Assembly (NCBI GenBank): GCA_024398815.1
Contig: JAKSIL010000029.1
Location: forward strand, 1 to 34,876
Reading direction: 5' to 3'
Length of the DNA: 34,876 nt
Origin: Fibrobacter sp.
GTDB taxonomy: Bacteria > Fibrobacterota > Fibrobacteria > Fibrobacterales > Fibrobacteraceae
Shown here: piece by piece, positions 1 through 6,733 of the stretch
Numbering within the stretch: the first letter of the stretch is position 1
Layout: the number at the start of each line of letters is the position of its first letter
The notes under the pieces: generated by a model
Database searches by the model: none
Seen by the model: only the letters and a program-made list of their open reading frames with translations
What the model was told of the DNA's origin: nothing
Made by a program: the position numbers and the translations under genes

Positions 1-1019
1 TCAGCTCGTCCAGCGCCAAGTCCAGCAGTTCTTCTGTACAAAGTTCCTCGTCCGCCGTCAGCTCGTCCAGCGCCAAGTCCAGCAGTTCTTCTGTACAAAG
101 TTCCTCGTCCGCCGTCAGCTCGTCCAGCGCCAAGTCCAGCAGTTCTTCTGTACAAAGTTCCTCGTCCGCCGTCAGCTCGTCCAGCGCCAAGTCCAGCAGC
201 TCTTCGGCACAAAGTTCTTCGTCCGCAGTCAGCTCGTCCAGCGCCAAGTCCAGCAGTTCCTCTGCACAAAGTTCCTCGTCCATCGTCAGTTCGTCTAGCG
301 CCAAGTCCAGCAGTTCCGTGGAGAAACCGTACTTGAATCCGAATATCAGTTACGGAGAACTTGTGGATAGTCGAGATAACAAAGTTTATAAGACTGTAAA
401 AATTGGAGAACAGACGTGGATGGCGGAGAACCTCGCAAAAGATTTCGTTTTAGATCATCCTTATCGTCCTTCACTCTTTTCTCCTTCTGCTACAAAGGTT
501 TTAAAACGTGGGTACGGGTTTTATTATACGTGGGCAGCGGCCGTTGACAGCGCCGGAATATATTCCGATGCCGGAAAGGGTTGTGGCTATAATCGTAATT
601 GTAAATACGAAGGAAAAGTTGTCCGTGGCATCTGCCCTGAAGGCTGGCATCTGCCGAAACAAGAGGAATTTGAAACGTTGATTGCCGCTGTGAGCGATGA
701 CCCCAAAGGAGCTGGCGCAGCATTGGTGAGTGAAGCCGAACGTTCTTCACTACTTGCCATGGGGACCAATTCATCCGGTTTTTCCGCGGTGATGACTGGC
801 TATTACAAAGTTTCTAAAATATCGACCAGATGGGAAAACAAGGACGAGGTTGTAAATACAAACCGAGCTTACTTCTGGACAATCAACAGCACTGATGGCA
901 GCAGGAGTGGTTCCTATTGCTTGGAGTTGTGGTACCAAGAATTAAAGACAAGGTTTTTTGACTGTCTAAAGGATAGCGGATCAAATAGCGGAATGACAAT
1001 TCGTTGCGTCATGGATTAA
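1..1019 (+). CDS. FISUMP-domain secreted protein, 5'-truncated by the window edge
   Basis: Open reading frame entering from the left edge (codons in phase with position 3) and ending at TAA 1017-1019. The first ~105 codons are a polyserine linker built from 57-bp tandem repeats that encode blocks such as SSSSAKSSSSSVQ. The rest (~from 320) is a FISUMP domain (TIGR02145 type): a DSRDNKVYKTVKIGEQTWMA-like start, a YYTWAAA segment, then CPEGWHLP, a GFSA motif and a final IRCVMD. Two related proteins lie at 12229-13476 and 13964-15085. FISUMP proteins are abundant and of unknown function in Fibrobacter; the linker implies an exported, surface-anchored protein. The true start and any lipobox are outside the window, and the internal GTG at 318 is not a credible start because the frame continues upstream. 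Confidence 0.85.
   Translation, partial: SSSSAKSSSSSVQSSSSAVSSSSAKSSSSSVQSSSSAVSSSSAKSSSSSVQSSSSAVSSSSAKSSSSSAQSSSSAVSSSSAKSSSSSAQSSSSIVSSSSAKSSSSVEKPYLNPNISYGELVDSRDNKVYKTVKIGEQTWMAENLAKDFVLDHPYRPSLFSPSATKVLKRGYGFYYTWAAAVDSAGIYSDAGKGCGYNRNCKYEGKVVRGICPEGWHLPKQEEFETLIAAVSDDPKGAGAALVSEAERSSLLAMGTNSSGFSAVMTGYYKVSKISTRWENKDEVVNTNRAYFWTINSTDGSRSGSYCLELWYQELKTRFFDCLKDSGSNSGMTIRCVMD
3..317 (+). repeat. 57-bp tandem repeat, about 5.5 copies, coding for a polyserine linker
   Basis: Units begin at 3, 60, 117, 174, 231 and a partial one at 288. Each is 57 bp (19 codons) and keeps the reading frame. The first three units are nearly identical at nucleotide level; later ones differ at synonymous or single-residue positions (for example GTA to GCA, V to A). 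Such an array can expand or contract without breaking the frame, changing the linker length. Confidence 0.9.
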
Positions 1020-1558
1020 AATAAAAGCCATTCCTCGCGGGTGAGGCGCATGATTTTTACGGGCTTGTCGCTGCCAACGTCCAACTTGGGGCAGAGCGTT
1101 TCCTTGCCGGTGTCTGTAAATCCGCATTTTTCCATCACCTTGCCAGAGGCCGGGTTGTCGGGGAAGTAGTCGCCCCACAAGGCGGAAAATCCTTTTTTGA
1201 CAAAGCAAAGTTCAATGACTGCGCGCATGGCTTCGGTGCAGATTCCCTTGCCCCAGTAGGGGCGGGCAATCCAGTAGCCCACTTCGCATTCGCCTTTTTC
1301 TATCGGCAAGTTGGCGTTCAAAGCAGGCAAATAGCCCACACAGCCGATGACTTCGCCGGTTTCCTTCAGCACTACGGCCCACATGCCTTCCATGCTGAAA
1401 ACGGTCTTGATGATTTCACGACTTTCTTCGACGCTTTTGTGCGGAGGCCAGCCTGCGCGGGGGCCTACTTCCGGGTCCGAAGCGTACTTGAACAAAACCT
1501 CGGCATCGCTTTCGTGCCAAGCGCGAAGAATCAATCTTTCTGTCTCTAAATCGTACAT
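1016..1558 (-). CDS. GNAT acetyltransferase, RimJ/RimL type
   Basis: 180 aa. The N-terminus (LETERLILRAWHESDAE) and the block GECEVGYWIARPYWGKGICTEA around residues 88-109 are the strand/acetyl-CoA binding signature of the RimJ/RimL branch of GNAT N-acetyltransferases, followed by NPASGKVMEKCGF typical of the last helix and strand. It probably transfers an acetyl group to an amine on a protein N-terminus or small molecule; the substrate cannot be read from sequence. The start at 1558 lies one base from the stop of the zinc-ribbon gene, so it is the last gene of a minus-strand operon. Its end overlaps the convergent FISUMP gene by 4 bp, leaving no room for an intergenic terminator. Confidence 0.85.
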   Translation of the reverse strand: MYDLETERLILRAWHESDAEVLFKYASDPEVGPRAGWPPHKSVEESREIIKTVFSMEGMWAVVLKETGEVIGCVGYLPALNANLPIEKGECEVGYWIARPYWGKGICTEAMRAVIELCFVKKGFSALWGDYFPDNPASGKVMEKCGFTDTGKETLCPKLDVGSDKPVKIMRLTREEWLLF

Positions 1559-1559
1559 T

Positions 1560-1841
1560 TTAATCTTGTTTTTTCCAGCGTTTGAGCGTTGGGAAATATT
1601 GGCGCATCATTTGTTTGTATTCGTCCTTGGTCATGGGCTTTGGCATGTACTTGTTCACTTCGTCCACGAATTGAGTGCAATGCTCTATCATTTCGTCCAT
1701 GGTGCAGTCCTGCACGAAATTTCCATTTGCAAAGCAGAACTTGCAGTAGTCTTCGTTCTTGCTGTTGTCTGCATTTGTACCGAAGAATTCGTCCGTGAGC
1801 GGCATTCCGCAGCTTTGACAAAATTTCTGATCTTGATTCAT
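1560..1841 (-). CDS. Small protein with N-terminal zinc ribbon
   Basis: 93 aa from ATG 1841, preceded by GAGA. A longer in-frame start at 1868 would read through the ten-base T tract (plus strand 1851-1860) and overlap the upstream gene, so it is less likely. Residues 6-40 hold CQSCGMPL and YCKFC, two CxxC knuckles of a putative zinc ribbon (PF12674-like). The C-terminal half is helical and charged (MDEMIEHCTQFVDEVNKYM). The role is unknown; related proteins are often found next to small acetyltransferases, as here. Tightly spaced between two GNAT genes. Confidence 0.75.
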   Translation of the reverse strand: MNQDQKFCQSCGMPLTDEFFGTNADNSKNEDYCKFCFANGNFVQDCTMDEMIEHCTQFVDEVNKYMPKPMTKDEYKQMMRQYFPTLKRWKKQD

Positions 1842-1858
1842 TTGATTCTCTTTTTTTT

Positions 1859-2260
1859 TTAAGTCCAAAGGCTTGTGATGAACATGGCACTGTCGTCTTT
1901 CGCCTTTTCAAAGCCGCAATGTTTGTAAAATCCAAGTTCTTTGTCGTAGGCGACGAGGACGATGCGGAGGTAATCCTTGTAGTGCGCTTTCATCTTTTCG
2001 ATGAGCGCTTTCCCGATTCCCATTTTTTGATATTCCGGTCGCACCAGCATGTAGTGAATGTAGGCTGTCATGATGCTATCGTCCATGGCGCACACGAGGC
2101 CGACCAACTTGTCGCCATCCCAAGCCGTATAAACCGTTTCAAAATGCTTCATTGCGATAACGAGTTTATCTGGAAAATGCCCCGAGGACCATTCCACCGA
2201 AAGGAATAAATCTTGAAGTTCCTCCGCTGTAAATTCGTGTGTATCTTTGTATGTAATCAT
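1859..2260 (-). CDS. GNAT acetyltransferase, small form
   Basis: 133 aa. The acetyl-CoA binding loop is YQKMGIGKALIEKMKAHY (about residues 77-94), following the MLVRPEYQ strand, and the protein ends in YDKELGFYKHCGFEKAKDD, the usual final strand with an aromatic 'xFYxxxGF' motif. It is a minimal single-domain N-acetyltransferase; the substrate is unknown. It precedes the zinc-ribbon gene (18-bp gap) and follows the membrane protein gene (6-bp gap), consistent with one transcript. Confidence 0.85.
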   Translation of the reverse strand: MITYKDTHEFTAEELQDLFLSVEWSSGHFPDKLVIAMKHFETVYTAWDGDKLVGLVCAMDDSIMTAYIHYMLVRPEYQKMGIGKALIEKMKAHYKDYLRIVLVAYDKELGFYKHCGFEKAKDDSAMFITSLWT

Positions 2261-2266
2261 AAATCT

Positions 2267-2710
2267 TTAACGTTTGTTAAAAAAATCTTTTATGTAAGTC
2301 TTGGTTGCCGAAGCGTAGCAAAACGTGACAGCCGCAGCGATGATGGTCGATACAATTTCCCTTGTTTGAAAATTTATAAAAAGGCTGATTGCGCCCATGA
2401 TTGCTCGGCCCGCAAAGACAAAGAAAATGGCGCTGATGACAAGCTTTTCGAAAGGGAACTTGCGAATACTCCCGCTTGCGGAAAGCGAATAAATCCCAGC
2501 AACTATAAAGCCTCCCACCAAGGCAACCGTAATCAAGTAGGGGAGAGCGGCGCAAATGCTCGCCATTTCGTTCATGATTCCGTCTATTTCATAAAACTGA
2601 AACGCCTTGTCCAAAAGGAACAGTGCCGCAAAGTGCCCTGCCGCCAGCAGAAAATTGAGAACCGCACCAACGCGCAGCATCACAATGGTTTTGCTGTTAA
2701 AATTCATCAT
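2267..2710 (-). CDS. Small four-helix membrane protein, unknown function
   Basis: About 147 aa from the ATG pair at 2710/2707. This start lies 5 bp after the preceding stop; the longer frame to 2797 would overlap the upstream gene by 80 bp. Four hydrophobic segments are visible (around VGAVLNFLLAAGHFAAL, LPYLITVALVGGFIVAG, LVISAIFFVFAGRAIMG and IVSTIIAAAVTFCYAS). No catalytic motif is seen and no family is recognised. Its size and topology resemble the next gene upstream, so the two may be distant paralogues or a pair. Confidence 0.65.
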   Translation of the reverse strand: MMNFNSKTIVMLRVGAVLNFLLAAGHFAALFLLDKAFQFYEIDGIMNEMASICAALPYLITVALVGGFIVAGIYSLSASGSIRKFPFEKLVISAIFFVFAGRAIMGAISLFINFQTREIVSTIIAAAVTFCYASATKTYIKDFFNKR

Positions 2711-2715
2711 TGCTT

Positions 2716-3078
2716 TTATCGGCGAATGTTTATCGCAAAAAGCGGAACCGTCAAAACGAGAATCGCCCAAGCGCATGGATTGTGCGGCATGCAGCACGCG
2801 GCGAGGATTCCGTCAACGGCAAGGAGAATCAGCGTAAATAGAAACGGCTTGCGCAAAAAAGAAAATTCGCAAACTTTGTTCGCAAGCGTAAAAGTGGTGA
2901 AACCACCGAGAATCAGCATGGCTCCGCACATCAAGCTCATGTACAAAAATGCGGTTTGCGCACCAGCATCAAGTGTGGCGAGTTTCCCAGCGATGACCGG
3001 CGAGAAAGTTGCGGCGCAGTGAACAATTCCCATGGCAATGACGCCAATAGATAATCCCTTTGTGATTTTATTTTTCAT
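2716..3078 (-). CDS. Small membrane protein, unknown function
   Basis: 120 aa from ATG 3078, chosen because GAGGAAAAT precedes it; the frame is open to 3162 but would overlap the TfoX-like gene. Hydrophobic stretches are GLSIGVIAMGIVHCAATF, AFLYMSLMCGAMLILGG, FLFTLILLAVDGILAA and CAWAILVLTVPLFAI, giving four helices. No family is recognised. It sits 40 bp after the TfoX-like gene and 5 bp before the second membrane protein, in an operon-like run. Confidence 0.65.
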   Translation of the reverse strand: MKNKITKGLSIGVIAMGIVHCAATFSPVIAGKLATLDAGAQTAFLYMSLMCGAMLILGGFTTFTLANKVCEFSFLRKPFLFTLILLAVDGILAACCMPHNPCAWAILVLTVPLFAINIRR

Positions 3079-3118
3079 ATTTTCCTCGCTTATTAAACAC
3101 CTGTAGAACGTACAAATG

Positions 3119-3436
3119 TTACCTCGATTTTTTCTTTTTCGGGACGGGCGTAATTTCAACAAGTCTGCGCACGACTTCGCACGCGTGCGACTGGTGCTCC
3201 ATCTCGAGGATGTAATGCTCCCTGGCGCCCTCGTATGGGAATCCGCATTCAGCCTCTTCCATCAAGTCTTCAATCTCGGGTAGCTTCTTGACAAACGTCA
3301 TGTCGTCGCAGGCCAATACGACGGGCTTCTCGTCCACATAAATCATCCAGTCGCCAAACATCTTCCTTGCGCGAACGTCTCCCACATCGCGCAACGTCTC
3401 CTGGATAAAATTTATGAATTCAGTGCTACATGCCAT
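3119..3436 (-). CDS. TfoX/Sxy N-terminal-domain protein
   Basis: 105 aa from ATG 3436. The segment DVRARKMFGDWMIYVDEKPV (about residues 20-39) matches the TfoX N-terminal domain signature, followed by an FPYEGAREHYILE segment. Full Sxy/TfoX proteins regulate competence through a second helix-hairpin-helix domain that is absent here; the stand-alone N-domain form is common and its role is not established. The C-terminus is strongly basic (KKKKSR). First gene of the minus-strand run that ends at 1016. Upstream (3437-3552) is AT-rich and divergent from the beta-lactamase gene. Confidence 0.75.
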   Translation of the reverse strand: MACSTEFINFIQETLRDVGDVRARKMFGDWMIYVDEKPVVLACDDMTFVKKLPEIEDLMEEAECGFPYEGAREHYILEMEHQSHACEVVRRLVEITPVPKKKKSR

Positions 3437-3552
3437 AGATGCCAATATAATTAAATTGGATTTTTTCAAATGGAACAACAATAAAAAAATTTGCTAAAAA
3501 AAATATTTTATCTTTCAAAAGAATATTAACCTTACCTAAAACGCCTATTTGT

Positions 3553-4458
3553 ATGAATTCAAAATTTTTCACTCGTACATTTTCGTTCATCGCTTCAATC
3601 GCCATAGCCGCATCTTTTGCCTGTGCGGGGGAGTCTTACGGCTATTTTGCGAAGTCGGCGCAGTCTGCGCCATCAAAAGCCGCACAGTTTACAACACCCG
3701 CGCAGTCTTCGAGCGTTAACAAAACCGCGCAGTCCACACAAGAATCCGCGGGCTTAAACGAATCCCAGCATTTCCCGATGCACAGTGTGATGAAATTCCC
3801 GCAGGCGCTTTATGTGGCGCACTTCCTTGACAGCACAAAAATCAGCATCGATGCCAAAGTCCAGGTCGTAAAAGCAACCCTGATGCAAAACACCTGGTCG
3901 CCAATGATGAAGGAAATGGGCGATACCGCCATGGTTTCGTATGCTGAACTTCTCCAGTGGTCCCTGGTGCAGAGCGACAACAACGCTAGCGACTTGCTAT
4001 TCAAATTCTGCGGCGCACCCGGGAAAATTACCCGCTACATCGCAAAACTCGGCTTCAAGGATATCCAAATCGGCGCGACCGAAGCCGAAATGCATGCGGA
4101 CCTCGCCAAAAGCGACTTGAACTGGTGCACACCCAAGGGAATGGCGAACCTCTTCGAATGGTTCTACAAGAACAAAGACAAAACCGCGAACCTGAAGTTC
4201 GTATGGAAAACGATGTCCGAAGTGGAAACGGGGAAGGATCGCATCCCGGCCGCAGCCCCCGCGGGTGCAACAGTCGTCCATAAGACCGGCACCGGATTCC
4301 CGCCCAAGGACAAACTTCCGCCCATGAACGACGCAGGAATCGTAATCCTCCCGAGCGGCCAAGTGCAATTTATCGCCGTTTTTGTGCCGGAACCGACCGC
4401 CCCGAACCAACTCGCCGACATTGCCAGCAAGGCACTTTCCGTTTTACGCACAAAATAG
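3553..4458 (+). CDS. Class A serine beta-lactamase, subclass A2-like
   Basis: 301 aa with a signal peptide (residues 1 to about 25, cut near ACAGES). The catalytic elements are all present: S78-V-M-K81 (SxxK, nucleophile), S141-D-N143 (SDN), a Glu pair in ATEAEM (177/179) at the place of the omega-loop general base, and K244-T-G246. The ATEAEM...LNWCTP arrangement is closer to the CfxA/PER/CblA group than to TEM, so hydrolysis of penicillins or cephalosporins in the periplasm is likely; the spectrum cannot be predicted. Unusually, about 40 residues rich in Ala, Gln and Ser (33-72) separate the signal from the catalytic domain, resembling an unstructured spacer. Monocistronic; no nearby ampR-like regulator. 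Confidence 0.88.
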   Translation: MNSKFFTRTFSFIASIAIAASFACAGESYGYFAKSAQSAPSKAAQFTTPAQSSSVNKTAQSTQESAGLNESQHFPMHSVMKFPQALYVAHFLDSTKISIDAKVQVVKATLMQNTWSPMMKEMGDTAMVSYAELLQWSLVQSDNNASDLLFKFCGAPGKITRYIAKLGFKDIQIGATEAEMHADLAKSDLNWCTPKGMANLFEWFYKNKDKTANLKFVWKTMSEVETGKDRIPAAAPAGATVVHKTGTGFPPKDKLPPMNDAGIVILPSGQVQFIAVFVPEPTAPNQLADIASKALSVLRTK

Positions 4459-4472
4459 ACCACCAGCCCAAG

Positions 4473-4500
4473 TTGACAATTCAGATATTTTTATTATCTT
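4473..4500 (+). promoter_or_regulatory. Candidate sigma-70-type promoter downstream of the beta-lactamase gene
   Basis: TTGACA at 4473-4478 and TATCTT at 4495-4500 with a 16-bp spacer, pointing toward the small frame at 4508. The -35 box is perfect and the -10 box weaker. It lies only 8 bp before the ATG, so any transcript would be near leaderless for that frame. Confidence 0.35.
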
Positions 4501-4507
4501 GAATTAA

Positions 4508-4678
4508 ATGGCAATGAACAAAAACCTATTTACCGGTCAATGCGAATCCGTGGAAAATCTCCACGTCACGAACACTCCCTCGGCAAAGGCTAAGGCGATG
4601 CCGACACATGCGGGGAACGAACCTGTTTTCCTGCTTTTGACTCCGCGTAGGCGAAAACGAGCGACGTCAAAAAAATAG
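4508..4678 (+). CDS. Possible small protein, unknown
   Basis: 56 codons from ATG 4508 to TAG 4676-4678, starting MAMNKNLFTGQC and ending in a basic tail (TPRRRKRATSKK). It stands between the beta-lactamase and the convergent radical SAM gene and is preceded by a promoter-like sequence but no clear ribosome-binding site. It matches no family I recognise. It could be a real small peptide or a chance frame in a 245-bp intergenic stretch; low confidence. Confidence 0.25.
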   Translation: MAMNKNLFTGQCESVENLHVTNTPSAKAKAMPTHAGNEPVFLLLTPRRRKRATSKK

Positions 4679-4702
4679 GTTGCTTAAACCTGCATTTCTG
4701 GT

Positions 4703-5788
4703 TTACATTTTCTCTACAATGCCATCGCAGATTTCGGTGAGCATGCGTTCGTGCGTGCAGACTTCCGGCGAGATCCCGTAAATGGAGCCGGTGGTGTAGA
4801 ACGATGTACAGGCGCATTCGTGTGCGCAGCAGCGATGTTTGAGCACGCAGCCTTCACATTCCTTCTTGTCGGAATCTAAAAATTCGCGAATTTCGCTACA
4901 GGCTTTTTCATCAAATCCTGTAAAGACGTTCCCCTGCACATACGGGGCGTTCTCTTTCGAAGTGATAAACCGTGTGCATGGGAAAATATTCCCGTTGGTT
5001 GATACACCCATGGCTCCTTTATAAACGAAGCAGGAATATTGCCTAAATCGCAAATTTTGCAGGCGCAATTTGATTTTGTCCTGAATGGTTCCGAGGAAGA
5101 ATTTTTCACCTTTCTTGCGACATTCAAGCCAGTACAAAGCCATTTTCTGATATTCAAGAGCGAGTTTTTCAAAGTCCTCTTCCGTCCATTTGCCGTCAAA
5201 ATCGACGCTTGTCGTCATGCAGCGGAACCCTTGCTCGTGAATCCACTTGACAGCCTCGAAAAGGTGTGCCACATGCGCGCGAGTCACCGTGCAGAGCGCC
5301 GCGGAATTCATCTTCGAAATGCGGGGGAGGAACTTGTGCATCGATTCAAAACTGCCGGAATCATTTACCGTGCGGCGCGAAATATCGTGTTGGTAGGCTG
5401 GCCCATCCACGGAAATGTAAATGCGGAATTTTTCCTTTTCGCAGTAATCCAGCATTTTTTCATCAAGCAACGTGCCGTTCGTATTGATGGCGAATGTCAA
5501 AGTAAAGTCGCTTGGAACCAGCCCTTTGTCAATCAATTTCGACAAAAAGGACTTTGCATAATCTACACCTTTGAAAATCGCTTCCTTTCGAAGGAGCGGT
5601 TCGCCACCGAAAAAAGTGATGTTCAGGTATTTCTGCTTGAAAAACAACGTACGTTCGAAGCACAACTTGATGGCAGCTTCCATGGTCGCATCGTCCATCA
5701 CGGTCGCGCGATCGCTCTGCGTATCTTTGTAATAGCAGTAGGAACAGCGCAAGTTACACTGTTCTGTAAGGCAAAGCACTAAGTTCAT
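4703..5788 (-). CDS. Radical SAM enzyme with C-terminal SPASM domain
   Basis: 361 aa. C11-x3-C15-x2-C18 near the N-terminus binds the radical SAM 4Fe-4S cluster, and FFGGEPLL (about residues 59-66) is the SAM-contacting GGE motif. The C-terminus has the SPASM layout for auxiliary clusters: Cys-x-GxMGVSTNGNIFPC, then CEGC, CC, CAHECAC and a late EVC. SPASM enzymes modify peptides or proteins (thioether, C-C bond or formylglycine chemistry). The start ATG overlaps the stop of the upstream lipoprotein gene (shared 5785-5788), so the pair is translationally coupled and the lipoprotein is the obvious substrate candidate. From memory, NCBI models describe an 'rSAM/lipoprotein system'; I could not check membership. 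It also resembles anaerobic sulfatase maturases, but no sulfatase is nearby. Confidence 0.85.
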   Translation of the reverse strand: MNLVLCLTEQCNLRCSYCYYKDTQSDRATVMDDATMEAAIKLCFERTLFFKQKYLNITFFGGEPLLRKEAIFKGVDYAKSFLSKLIDKGLVPSDFTLTFAINTNGTLLDEKMLDYCEKEKFRIYISVDGPAYQHDISRRTVNDSGSFESMHKFLPRISKMNSAALCTVTRAHVAHLFEAVKWIHEQGFRCMTTSVDFDGKWTEEDFEKLALEYQKMALYWLECRKKGEKFFLGTIQDKIKLRLQNLRFRQYSCFVYKGAMGVSTNGNIFPCTRFITSKENAPYVQGNVFTGFDEKACSEIREFLDSDKKECEGCVLKHRCCAHECACTSFYTTGSIYGISPEVCTHERMLTEICDGIVEKM

Positions 5789-6528
5789 ACGTCAATGTCT
5801 GTTCTTTCAAATGTTGTTACCATGCTAAAAACCATACAATTTCCTGTTCCATCGGGACACATGTGAATATAGGAATTGGTGTCTGGTTGCCAAGTACTGG
5901 GGCTTGTATTCGGCTGTAGAATTTGTATGTCGCTACTTGAGCTGGCCGGTTCACTTGAGGAACTTGCCGGAATTGCGGAGGAGCTTGCAGCTTCACTTGA
6001 GGAACTTTGAGTCGCTTCTGCGATGGAACTCAGCACTTCTTCGCTGATCGAAGACGAACTCTTGGGAATGTCGACAATCACCTGGTTTGAAGATAGTGGG
6101 GTTGGGGACTCCATCGAAGAACTTGTTTCCGGGGCAATAACTCCTGCCAATGGAGGGTAAAAATCAGAGGAAGAAAGAGCTGGTGGGGTGATTTTTGATG
6201 AACTTGAGCTGTTTTCTTCGGTGGATTTGTTCTCTTCGACGGGTTTGCTTTCCTCGACGGAGCTGCTGTCCTCAGAAACATTCTGTTGCTCGTTGTCGTT
6301 GAAATCGGATGTCTTTAAGTCGTCTTTTTTTGCCTGACTAGAAGACAAATTATTCTCGGAATTTGAACTCTCAGGATCTTCCAGTCCTTCAATACTTCCT
6401 CCTGAAGCAGTTTGGCCATCGCAAGCTGAAAAAGCAATAGCCGTCATTCCCATTAACGCAGCCAAGCCCGCTTTTGTGGCTGCATTCCACCTGGAATCAC
6501 TTGAAATTTTCTTCTTCTCAATTTTCAT
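5785..6528 (-). CDS. Ser-rich lipoprotein coupled to the radical SAM enzyme (candidate substrate)
   Basis: 247 aa. A hydrophobic segment ends in a lipobox-like FSAC (Cys about residue 36), indicating a lipid-anchored exported protein. The next ~170 residues are low-complexity, rich in Ser, Glu and Pro with SSSS blocks. The last ~30 residues differ in character and are the only ordered-looking part: YIHMCPDGTGNCMVFSMVTT, with two Cys seven residues apart. The 4-bp ATGA overlap with the radical SAM gene and this Cys-containing tail suggest the tail is the modification site; this is inference. Upstream is a 205-bp AT-rich divergent region shared with the cotH-like gene. Confidence 0.75.
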   Translation of the reverse strand: MKIEKKKISSDSRWNAATKAGLAALMGMTAIAFSACDGQTASGGSIEGLEDPESSNSENNLSSSQAKKDDLKTSDFNDNEQQNVSEDSSSVEESKPVEENKSTEENSSSSSKITPPALSSSDFYPPLAGVIAPETSSSMESPTPLSSNQVIVDIPKSSSSISEEVLSSIAEATQSSSSEAASSSAIPASSSSEPASSSSDIQILQPNTSPSTWQPDTNSYIHMCPDGTGNCMVFSMVTTFERTDIDV

Positions 6529-6733
6529 AATCGCTCCTAAATATATTTATAAATATGTTTTATTCAAATAAAATCTTTGAAAAAAATTTTTTCTGCAAAA
6601 AAAGGTGATGTTGTCTACACAATGATAAGTTTAAGGGATTTGTAAAAACATTACAACGCGTAAACTCTTTTTTACGTAAGTTCCTGTATAAAGAAACTTA
6701 TTTTATATGTGTTGATTGGTTCTTGGAGTTTTC
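6529..6733. promoter_or_regulatory. Divergent AT-rich intergenic region
   Basis: 205 bp between the minus-strand lipoprotein and the plus-strand cotH-like gene, so promoters for both must lie here. Short inverted repeats are visible (AAGTT/AACTT flanking 6680-6701). A TTATAT-like hexamer near 6702 could be the -10 of the cotH-like gene, with GGAG at 6725-6728 as its ribosome-binding site. No clear -35 or known operator is recognised. Confidence 0.4.
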
